A stretch of DNA of 9,314 nucleotides from Nitrososphaerales archaeon TH703 (lineage in GTDB: Archaea > Thermoproteota > Nitrososphaeria > Nitrososphaerales > Nitrososphaeraceae), in the NCBI GenBank assembly GCA_014523525.1, contig JAATVL010000216.1:1-9314 (forward strand), read 5' to 3'. How positions within the stretch are numbered: position 1 is the stretch's first letter; the number at the start of each line of letters is the position of its first letter. A model generated the notes under the pieces. The model had not been told where the DNA came from. It did not search any database and saw only the letters and a list, made by a program, of their open reading frames with translations. Made by a program: the position numbers and the translations under genes. Shown here piece by piece: positions 3,798 through 9,314 of the stretch.

Positions 3798-5918
3798 ATG
3801 AATTCGCAAAGTGACACATACAACAATAGCGTATTCCTTTCACCTAGGTCAATTGCAGTAATAGGTGCCTCCGAAAAACCAGGAATAGGAAGGGCGATTT
3901 TTAGCAACATTAAAAATGGCTATAAAGGGAAAATCTATCCAGTTAGCCCTACTAATGAGTATGTATCTGGAATGAAGGCATACAAAAGTGTCCTAGACAT
4001 ACCAGACGATATAGATCTTGCCGTTGTGGCCACTCCAAACAGGATTGTCCCCAAGGTTATGGAAGAAGTAGGAATGAAAAAAATTCAAGGTTCCATTATT
4101 GTTTCAGCAGGATTCAAAGAAGTTGATGAGCAAGGCGCCATTCTTGAAAGGGAAGTCGCCGCCATTTGTAAGAAATATGGTACTAGGGTGATCGGTCCAA
4201 ATTGTTTGGGTATAATGAGTTTATCAAAACAAAACATGATGAATTGTACATTTCTGAAAATTACACCAAAACATGGGAATATTGCTCTTGTGTCACAAAG
4301 TGGAGCTATTTGTGCTGCTACTGTCGAAGATGCTATGGCACAGGGAATAGGTTTCTCAAAAGTAATTAGTATGGGTAACAAAATAGATGTTGACGAAAAT
4401 GATGTATTAGAATTATTGTGTCATGATCCTGAGACTTCAGTGATCATAATGTACCTTGAAGATATTCATGATGGCAGAAGATTTATGGAAATTGGGAGGA
4501 AAACAACTAAGCAATACAACAAACCTATAGTTGTTATAAAGTCTGGAAGAACACCAGAAGGTGCAAAGGCAGCAATGTCTCACACAGGCGCTTTGATGGG
4601 AGCTGATGAAGTATATGATGCACTATTTTTGCAGAGTGGTGTAATCAGAGTTGATACAATGCAGGAGCTTTTTGATCTGGCAACTGCATTTTCAAAGCAA
4701 CCAATTCCTAAAAATGACAAAGGTACGGTAATTGTATCAAACGCAGGCGGACCTGCCATAATATCCACAGATGCATGTTCAAAATATGGAATGATACTAA
4801 CTGACATAACCACGTCAAGAGAAGCAATTGCTAAAGTTATACCTGCTCACGGATCCGCAAGGAATCCAGTTGATATTGTGGGAGATGCAGATTTTAATCG
4901 ATTTGAAAAAGTCCTGAATGAAGTGGTATCAAATCCTAATGTGGGATCGATTGTTACAATGTGTACTCCGTCCGCTACTCTGGACTATAATGATCTTGCA
5001 AGAACTATAGTCAAGACTACTGCTAATTCTGGAAAAACCTCTCTTGCAGCACTTATGGGTCTTGCAGAAGGAACAGAAAATAAACAAATCCTTTCCGATG
5101 GAGGTATTCCCCACTTTCCATATGCAGAACCAGCAATAAGGACACTGAAAGCAATGTACGATTTTTCTAATTGGAGTATAAGAAAAGAAACAGAAGTTAA
5201 GAAATTTAATATTGATAAGGAAAAAGTCAAACAAATTTTTGATAGAGTAAGGAATGATGGAAGGAAGCACCTTTTGGAAGAAGAAGGTTACGATGTATTG
5301 AACGCATATGGCTTTCCAAGACCAAAAAGCTATCTTTGTACAAACGAAGAAGAATGTGTAAAGAAGGCCGAAGAAATTGGCTATCCTGTCGTTATGAAAA
5401 TTGTGTCGCAAGACATAATCCACAAATCAGATGCTGGAGGAGTAAAAGTAGGTCTTAAAAATAAGCAACAAGTTTCATTTTCTTTCAATGAAATAATTGC
5501 CAATGCAAAGAATTACAAGAAAGATGCAAAAATTAAAGGAGTACTTGTGCAGCAGATGATAGAATCTGCCAGAGAAACAATTCTTGGTGCAAAACACGAC
5601 AAGCTCTTCGGTCCTTTAATCATGTTTGGGTTAGGAGGAATTTATGTTGAAGCTCTCAAAGATGTGGTATTCAGATTGGCTCCTATTTATGAAGAAGAGG
5701 CAATGAAAATGGTCGAGTCAATCAAAACATACAAGATATTGAAAGGTATAAGAGGACAACCACCATCAGATTTAAAGGTATTAGTTGAGTGCCTCTTGCG
5801 ACTATCTCAACTGGTTACAGATTTTCCTGAAATTACAGAATTTGATATGAATCCATTATTGGTATTGGAAGAGGGAAAAGGAGCCTGCGCAGTCGATGTA
5901 AGAATCGGCCTTGCATAA
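3798..5918 (+). CDS. Acyl-CoA synthetase (ADP-forming), fused alpha-beta
   Basis: A 706-residue NDP-forming acyl-CoA synthetase: acid + CoA + ATP gives acyl-CoA + ADP + phosphate. Domains in order are a CoA-binding Rossmann domain (about 10-140; IAVIGASEKPGIGR at 19-32), two succinyl-CoA-ligase-like domains (about 155-455) and an ATP-grasp domain (about 485-706). The phosphorylated histidine is His262 in SHTGAL; the second transfer histidine is His542 in HKSDAGGV; DMNPLLV (683-689) is the ATP-grasp metal-binding end. Thaumarchaeota use fused enzymes of this size to activate 3-hydroxypropionate and 4-hydroxybutyrate in the HP/HB CO2-fixation cycle (in Nitrosopumilus maritimus Nmar_1309 and Nmar_0206). 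This gene is a candidate for one of these, but substrate cannot be read from sequence; acetate or another acid is possible. It is intact and appears monocistronic. Confidence 0.93.
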   Translation: MNSQSDTYNNSVFLSPRSIAVIGASEKPGIGRAIFSNIKNGYKGKIYPVSPTNEYVSGMKAYKSVLDIPDDIDLAVVATPNRIVPKVMEEVGMKKIQGSIIVSAGFKEVDEQGAILEREVAAICKKYGTRVIGPNCLGIMSLSKQNMMNCTFLKITPKHGNIALVSQSGAICAATVEDAMAQGIGFSKVISMGNKIDVDENDVLELLCHDPETSVIIMYLEDIHDGRRFMEIGRKTTKQYNKPIVVIKSGRTPEGAKAAMSHTGALMGADEVYDALFLQSGVIRVDTMQELFDLATAFSKQPIPKNDKGTVIVSNAGGPAIISTDACSKYGMILTDITTSREAIAKVIPAHGSARNPVDIVGDADFNRFEKVLNEVVSNPNVGSIVTMCTPSATLDYNDLARTIVKTTANSGKTSLAALMGLAEGTENKQILSDGGIPHFPYAEPAIRTLKAMYDFSNWSIRKETEVKKFNIDKEKVKQIFDRVRNDGRKHLLEEEGYDVLNAYGFPRPKSYLCTNEEECVKKAEEIGYPVVMKIVSQDIIHKSDAGGVKVGLKNKQQVSFSFNEIIANAKNYKKDAKIKGVLVQQMIESARETILGAKHDKLFGPLIMFGLGGIYVEALKDVVFRLAPIYEEEAMKMVESIKTYKILKGIRGQPPSDLKVLVECLLRLSQLVTDFPEITEFDMNPLLVLEEGKGACAVDVRIGLA

Positions 5919-5967
5919 ATACCTAAAACAAAATTATTTTATTTTTAGATTTCTATTCTAACTATAA
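5919..5967. terminator. Terminator region between convergent genes
   Basis: The 49 bp between the synthetase stop and the PRC-barrel gene stop is strongly T-rich on the plus strand (ATTATTTTATTTTTAG at about 5934-5949), a typical archaeal terminator. The minus strand has ATTTTGTTTT in the same interval, so it may work in both directions. Confidence 0.5.
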
Positions 5968-6753
5968 CTATTCATTAGTAATCTTTTTGCCACATTCAGT
6001 ACAAAATTCTGCATCGCTTTCATTTTGATAGCTACAATAAGAACATTTACCTAATTGATTGGATTCTGAAGGTTCTGAATTTTCAAGTAAAATTATATCA
6101 CCAATTTTTGAAATATTCTTCCAAGCAACTTCAACATTTTGATTGTTGCTCTTTTTAGGGATCTTGAGATTTATCTCCATTTTGCCCTTAGAAGTTCTTT
6201 TAAGACCAATTTCCTCAACATTACCGATCAACATAGCATCCCAGTCATATGCAGGCATTCCGACAAGAGATTGAATTGAAATAAAATCATTTTGTATGAC
6301 AGGAGATTGTGGTGGATTGATAGTGGTTTTGGAACTTTTACCAGTATCTTTTGTATCTGATACTTGAGTATTTGATAATTTGGATGATTTAGATTCTTGT
6401 TCTTGCTGTAATTCTTCTGGAGCATCAAATTTTCTATACTGCGCAATTGTACTCTTGCAAGTATTACATTTGTATTCGCCTTTCTCATACAATGTCACAC
6501 CCTCACCAAGATCTTCGTTGGGATTTTCAAAACTGATACTTGGTGACCCCTCATAGTCTTTATCACATTTGTTGCAATGGTACTTGACACTTCTGTCTGA
6601 AGGAAGCCTTCCTATACCTGCCAAAAATAACTCTGGCCCTCCTAGATTGCCTTTTTTCTGCTCTTCATCTGTAATATGGGCAAGCACATATCCACCAGAA
6701 CCGCGTAATTTTTTCTCCCTCAGTTCTTGATTTTGACCCTGATCCTCCATCAT
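5968..6753 (-). CDS. PRC-barrel protein flanked by two zinc-binding modules
   Basis: A 261-residue soluble protein with three visible parts. The N-terminal half has CNKC (Cys60, Cys63) and CNTC (Cys96, Cys99), a treble-clef or zinc-ribbon-like site. A polar Ser/Gln/Lys linker follows (about 113-155). Residues 160-225 fit a PRC-barrel domain (SLVGMPAYDWDAMLIGNVEEIGL, MEINLKIP, VEVAWKNISKIGDIILL). The C-terminus is a classical zinc ribbon, with CSYC (237, 240) and CTEC (251, 254). PRC-barrel proteins are common adaptors; archaeal ones include RimM-like and CdpB-type cell-division proteins, but no specific role can be assigned here. The start is the first of two tandem ATGs (6753 or 6750); a TATA box about 26 bp upstream indicates a nearly leaderless mRNA. 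It converges on the synthetase gene. Confidence 0.8.
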   Translation of the reverse strand: MMEDQGQNQELREKKLRGSGGYVLAHITDEEQKKGNLGGPELFLAGIGRLPSDRSVKYHCNKCDKDYEGSPSISFENPNEDLGEGVTLYEKGEYKCNTCKSTIAQYRKFDAPEELQQEQESKSSKLSNTQVSDTKDTGKSSKTTINPPQSPVIQNDFISIQSLVGMPAYDWDAMLIGNVEEIGLKRTSKGKMEINLKIPKKSNNQNVEVAWKNISKIGDIILLENSEPSESNQLGKCSYCSYQNESDAEFCTECGKKITNE

Positions 6754-6775
6754 ATTTTTATTATCACTTGTGTAG

Positions 6776-6785
6776 AATTTAAATT
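6776..6785 (-). promoter_or_regulatory. TATA box for the PRC-barrel gene
   Basis: The minus strand reads AATTTAAATT, centred about 26-27 bp before base 6754, so the transcript should begin at or next to the ATG. Confidence 0.5.
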
Positions 6786-6888
6786 ATCAAGTCCAAACGA
6801 GATCAATCAAACCGTAGTAGCAGGGAAAAATAGACAATTGAGAATGATTAATTTCAATATTATTTGATCAGAATTTTGTATCATCACA

Positions 6889-6896
6889 CTTATATC
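6889..6896 (+). promoter_or_regulatory. TATA box for the DEAD-box helicase gene
   Basis: CTTATATC predicts transcription starting near 6918-6920. That would give the helicase mRNA a leader of about 90 nt before ATG 7009, unusual in a window where other genes look leaderless. Confidence 0.45.
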
Positions 6897-6914
6897 TCCG
6901 ATAAAAGCTCAGTA

Positions 6915-6946
6915 ACTTAACTAAAGGTGCGGCAGGTAAGTTAAGT
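6915..6946. promoter_or_regulatory. Perfect 8-bp inverted repeat in the helicase leader
   Basis: ACTTAACT at 6915-6922 and AGTTAAGT at 6939-6946 are exact inverted repeats around a 16-nt purine-rich loop (AAAGGTGCGGCAGGTA). It sits over the predicted transcription start. It could be an operator for a dimeric repressor or, if transcription begins slightly earlier, a 5' hairpin in the RNA. Archaeal DEAD-box genes are known to have regulatory leaders, for example in cold response. Confidence 0.45.
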
Positions 6947-7008
6947 GAAAAAATACGACCTTTCCAGATCTTCCGTAACTTTTGTCAAAAACAAGATTTG
7001 AATTGAAA

Positions 7009-8283
7009 ATGGTATCATTTGAAGAATTAGGTCTAAATATGTCTCTAGTTAGGGCAGTTAAAGAAATTGGAATGGATAGCCCTTTTCCGATCCAAGAATA
7101 TTGTATTCCACTTATTTTAAAAGGTAAAGATGTGATAGGACAAGCACATACAGGTACCGGAAAAACTGCTGCATTCTCTCTTCCTCTAATAAATAGAATA
7201 AGATCAAAAGGACCAATCCAAGCTCTAATTATTGTTCCAACAAGAGAATTGGCTATGCAAGTCACAACTGAAATTAAGAAATTCTCAAAATATATGGGAA
7301 CAAGATGTTTAGCTATCTATGGAGGACAGGGCATTAACATACAAAAAGAACACCTTAGAAGGGGAGTACAAATTATCGTGGCAACACCTGGCAGACTAAT
7401 AGATCATTTAAAGCAAGGTACGATTCAACTAGAAGATGTAAATTATGTAGTTTTAGACGAAGCTGATAGAATGCTTGATATGGGATTTATAGATGATATA
7501 AAGTTCATTCTTTTTTATGTAAATGAAAGAAGGCAGACATGCCTATTTTCCGCAACGATGCCTGTTGAAATTTTAAGACTATCTAGGGAATATATGAAAG
7601 ACCCTGAACAAATTAGACTCAATGAAGCTGAAATTAGTTTAGAAACAATTGATCAATCTTATCTAATTGTGGAAGAGCGAGAGAAATTTAAGCATCTTTG
7701 TAATTTTATTAAAAATAGAGAAAAAGGACAACAAACTATTGTTTTTGTTGCTACAAAACAAAGAACTCAGAGGATAGCCGATGAATTAAATAAACAAGGA
7801 TTTCGAGTAATTACAATTCATGGAGATTTATCTCAAAGACAGAGAGACTATTCAATGCATAGATTCAAGAATGGAAGTGAAGATATACTTGTGGCCACCG
7901 ATATAGCTGCAAGAGGTATAGATGTACCAGCTGTGGGAAATATTATCAATTATGATATACCTGAAGATCCATTGATCTATTTCCATAGAATAGGAAGAAC
8001 TGCACGGGCAGGTGGAAGTGGTAAAGCAATTTCGTTAGTATCAAGTAGTAGGTATGAAGATTTTTCGAGGATTTTAAAACGTACAGAACTACCAATCAAG
8101 AGACTGAACGACGAAATAGGAATCGAAGTTCCTACATTGTATGTCAACAGAAACAGAGTCAATAGACAGAGGTCCTTTAATTATAATGGTCAAAGTAGAA
8201 GATTCGGCTTTACTAGAGGGGTTAATAGGGGTCGATACAATTATGGTAGACAGTATAATAATAGTCATTACAGAAGAGGATAA
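7009..8283 (+). CDS. DEAD-box RNA helicase
   Basis: A 424-residue ATP-dependent RNA helicase that unwinds or remodels short RNA duplexes. All core motifs are present: Q motif around FPIQE (26-30), motif I AHTGTGKT (46-53), Ia PTRELA (77-82), Ib TPGR (126-129), II DEAD (150-153), III SAT (181-183), V around TDIAARGIDVP (297-307) and VI HRIGRTARAG (326-335). The core ends near 372. The tail (about 380-424) is rich in Arg, Asn, Tyr and Gly, like RGG-type tails that bind RNA non-specifically and can drive condensate formation. ATG 7009 is chosen because MVSFEELGL matches the usual family N-terminus; the frame is open to TTG 6982, but that adds only a weak nine-residue extension. It is preceded by an inverted repeat and followed by an AT-rich palindrome. 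Confidence 0.96.
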   Translation: MVSFEELGLNMSLVRAVKEIGMDSPFPIQEYCIPLILKGKDVIGQAHTGTGKTAAFSLPLINRIRSKGPIQALIIVPTRELAMQVTTEIKKFSKYMGTRCLAIYGGQGINIQKEHLRRGVQIIVATPGRLIDHLKQGTIQLEDVNYVVLDEADRMLDMGFIDDIKFILFYVNERRQTCLFSATMPVEILRLSREYMKDPEQIRLNEAEISLETIDQSYLIVEEREKFKHLCNFIKNREKGQQTIVFVATKQRTQRIADELNKQGFRVITIHGDLSQRQRDYSMHRFKNGSEDILVATDIAARGIDVPAVGNIINYDIPEDPLIYFHRIGRTARAGGSGKAISLVSSSRYEDFSRILKRTELPIKRLNDEIGIEVPTLYVNRNRVNRQRSFNYNGQSRRFGFTRGVNRGRYNYGRQYNNSHYRRG

Positions 8284-8306
8284 ATATATAAAAATAATAT
8301 TTTAGA
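8284..8306 (+). terminator. AT-rich palindrome after the helicase gene
   Basis: Directly after the stop, AAAATAATATTTT (about 8290-8302) is a perfect odd-length palindrome ending in T4. It is a plausible, weak terminator. Between here and 8394 I see no other feature. Confidence 0.35.
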
Positions 8307-8394
8307 GAATTACAAATAACATTTCAAGGAATCTAGTAGAAATACAATATAAAGACAAATCAATGTCAATTAGGAAACTATTCGATAAACTTAA

Positions 8395-8493
8395 TTACTG
8401 TCTATCTAAATAGTCGTTAATTTCCGTACTCAAAGTTCTTTGGGAGTAATCTGGCAATCTTTTTTCAATTCTATGTCCGATACTTCCTGACAT
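8395..8493 (-). CDS. Small ORF (32 aa) downstream of a zinc protein gene
   Basis: ATG at 8493 to TAA at 8395-8397 encodes 32 residues starting MSGSIGHRIEKRLPDYSQ and ending NDYLDRQ. It is very polar, with a composition like a real peptide rather than translated AT-rich spacer. It lies 28 bp downstream of the 61-aa zinc protein gene on the same strand, so the two may be co-transcribed. A weak AGGT lies a few bases before the ATG. No upstream in-frame start exists, since TGA is four codons before the ATG. I do not recognise the family; the length alone makes this uncertain. Confidence 0.42.
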   Translation of the reverse strand: MSGSIGHRIEKRLPDYSQRTLSTEINDYLDRQ

Positions 8494-8521
8494 AACAACC
8501 TGTCACCAAATTTAATTCGCA

Positions 8522-8707
8522 TTAATTTGATGAACTATCTTCAATTGCTTTGGCACATTTATCACAATACTTCTCTACTATTATTGCTCCTTCAGTACTG
8601 TATTTGACTAACTTTGTTGCGGGTTCTCCACATCCTATACAGAATCTTGAATTCTTTTCTGCGTTTGAAGTAAATGGCTCAATACTTTTCAGTTTCTTTT
8701 CTAACAA
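8522..8707 (-). CDS. Small two-CxxC zinc protein (61 aa)
   Basis: A 61-residue protein with CIGC (Cys23, Cys26) and CDKC (Cys48, Cys51), 21 residues apart, a clear four-cysteine zinc-ribbon pattern with a beta-hairpin-like middle (TKLVKYSTEGAIIVEKY). The Lys-rich N-terminus (LEKKLKS) and Asp/Ser-rich tail are probably disordered. Its role is unknown; such proteins often act as small nucleic-acid or protein-binding adaptors. The start must be TTG 8707, because TGA immediately precedes it and there is no ATG in the frame. A TATA box (minus-strand CTATATAATT, 8721-8730) lies upstream but is about 7 bp closer than ideal. The overlapping plus-strand frame lacks protein-like features. Confidence 0.62.
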   Translation of the reverse strand: MLEKKLKSIEPFTSNAEKNSRFCIGCGEPATKLVKYSTEGAIIVEKYCDKCAKAIEDSSSN

Positions 8708-8720
8708 TCACATCTTCTCT

Positions 8721-8730
8721 AATTATATAG
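8721..8730 (-). promoter_or_regulatory. TATA-like box upstream of the 61-aa zinc protein
   Basis: The minus strand reads CTATATAATT, centred about 19-20 bp before the TTG start. It is a good TATA sequence at slightly short spacing, so the exact transcription start is unclear. Confidence 0.35.
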
Positions 8731-8840
8731 AAAGAATGTACAATAAACTAGATAAAACTATTACTATAAATAAAGAATTATTATTGAGGTGGATGACTCA
8801 TTGAAACATGATTATTCGTGTTGACATCCAGGCGCACCAA

Positions 8841-9275
8841 CTAGAATATTATCTTGGCAATTCTTCTAAGGCCCAGCCACAGTATCGGAGCACCAAAGGC
8901 AACCATGGAATAACCTAAAACTGCAATTGAATACTCTAATTTAAGGAGAATCAAAAATCCGATGGCCCAAAATATCATAAAAGCTCCGGGAATTTGTACC
9001 CTTCTTGTGTAGACAGCAGATTGTATCAGCTGTTCTTTCGTGGGTTCATCATCCTGATAGAATGGTTTGAGGAGATATGTTGCCGACAATAAGAACAAGA
9101 ATAATGAGACGATTAGTAAAATAACTGCAATTGCTTCAAAGTAATAATCGAACCACTCTTTGTCAATATTTAGCTTGGGTTCTGTCAGATATAATACTAG
9201 CAAAATTGCGCTTATACCGATGAACCAACTTGTAATAATTGTCTGTCTTTCATTTGCGATTTTCCACCCACTCAA
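8841..9275 (-). CDS. Four-helix membrane protein of unknown function (144 aa)
   Basis: A 144-residue integral membrane protein with four predicted transmembrane helices at about residues 13-30, 46-69, 96-112 and 115-136. Short charged N- and C-termini and a central loop (FYQDDEPTKEQLIQSAVYTRR, 72-92) separate two helical hairpins. No cysteines, conserved His pairs or transporter signatures are visible, so no function is assigned. TTG 9275 is the start: an AGGAGGAG ribosome binding site lies 7 nt before it, and a TATA-like TTTATTAA lies about 27 bp before it. These two clues conflict, since the latter would make the mRNA leaderless. The stop is TAG at 8841-8843. Confidence 0.68.
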   Translation of the reverse strand: MSGWKIANERQTIITSWFIGISAILLVLYLTEPKLNIDKEWFDYYFEAIAVILLIVSLFLFLLSATYLLKPFYQDDEPTKEQLIQSAVYTRRVQIPGAFMIFWAIGFLILLKLEYSIAVLGYSMVAFGAPILWLGLRRIAKIIF

Positions 9276-9282
9276 TATTATG

Positions 9283-9290
9283 CTCCTCCT
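9283..9290 (-). promoter_or_regulatory. Shine-Dalgarno for the membrane protein
   Basis: The minus strand reads AGGAGGAG, 7 nt before the TTG at 9275. It decides the start and supports use of the non-ATG codon. Confidence 0.5.
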
Positions 9291-9314
9291 ACCGCAGATT
9301 AATAAAGGTTAGAA

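Noticed and set aside
3719..3814. Small ORF of 31 codons before the acyl-CoA synthetase
   Set aside because: It spans the TATA box and start codon of that gene in another frame and has no promoter or ribosome binding site of its own.
4929..5423. Long minus-strand open frame (164 codons) inside the acyl-CoA synthetase gene
   Set aside because: It is antisense to well-conserved ATP-grasp and linker coding sequence; its translation is Phe/Cys/Ser-rich and not protein-like. Other antisense frames within this gene (4085-4381, 4580-4813, 4985-5230) fail likewise.
6921..7265. Minus-strand open frame of 114 codons over the helicase start
   Set aside because: It is antisense to helicase motif I and to the leader; a shadow of a strongly conserved gene.
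8550..8804. Plus-strand open frame of 84 codons
   Set aside because: It is opposite the four-cysteine zinc protein; the cysteine pattern supports the minus strand. Its last part (8736-8804, 22 codons) alone is too short and AT-biased to support.

Overview
The window looks like an AT-rich archaeal chromosome segment, most probably from an ammonia-oxidising Thaumarchaeon of the Nitrososphaera/Nitrosocosmicus type. This is inferred from three things. There is a fused ADP-forming acyl-CoA synthetase of the kind used in the thaumarchaeal 3-hydroxypropionate/4-hydroxybutyrate (HP/HB) carbon-fixation cycle. There are many small zinc-ribbon proteins and a PRC-barrel/zinc-ribbon protein. Promoters are archaeal TATA boxes about 26 bp before the start codon, giving predicted leaderless mRNAs, and several starts are TTG. 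No rRNA, tRNA, CRISPR array, transposase or integrase was found.

Layout. Bases 1-199 hold the C-terminus of a bacterial-type ferritin (+). At 417-569 (-) is a 50-residue Cys-Cys-containing small protein with a strong ribosome binding site, divergent from a PadR-family repressor at 649-960 (+). Their shared intergenic region holds two opposed TATA boxes and a perfect GGATGT/ACATCC inverted repeat. Next come an unknown protein (1109-1417, +) and a convergent deazaflavin(F420)-dependent nitroreductase-like split-barrel protein (1479-1820, -).

From 2007 to 3562 four ORFs run on the plus strand: an 83-residue acidic unknown, a possible 32-residue ORF, a 62-residue two-CxxC zinc protein, and an orphan D12-class DNA adenine methyltransferase. 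The acyl-CoA synthetase (3798-5918, +) follows from its own leaderless promoter. It converges on the PRC-barrel/zinc-ribbon protein (5968-6753, -). A DEAD-box RNA helicase with an Arg/Asn/Tyr-rich tail (7009-8283, +) is preceded by a perfect 8-bp inverted repeat near its predicted transcription start. The end of the window holds three minus-strand genes: a newly noticed 32-residue ORF (8395-8493), a 61-residue two-CxxC zinc protein (8522-8707), and a four-helix membrane protein (8841-9275).

The genes do not form one pathway. The supported local units are the divergent PadR/small-protein pair, the small-protein-plus-methyltransferase run at 2007-3562, and a possible two-gene minus-strand operon at 8395-8707. 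I saw no clearly new defence or mobile system. The least explained parts are the PadR/CC-protein pair, the orphan methyltransferase neighbourhood and the helicase leader.
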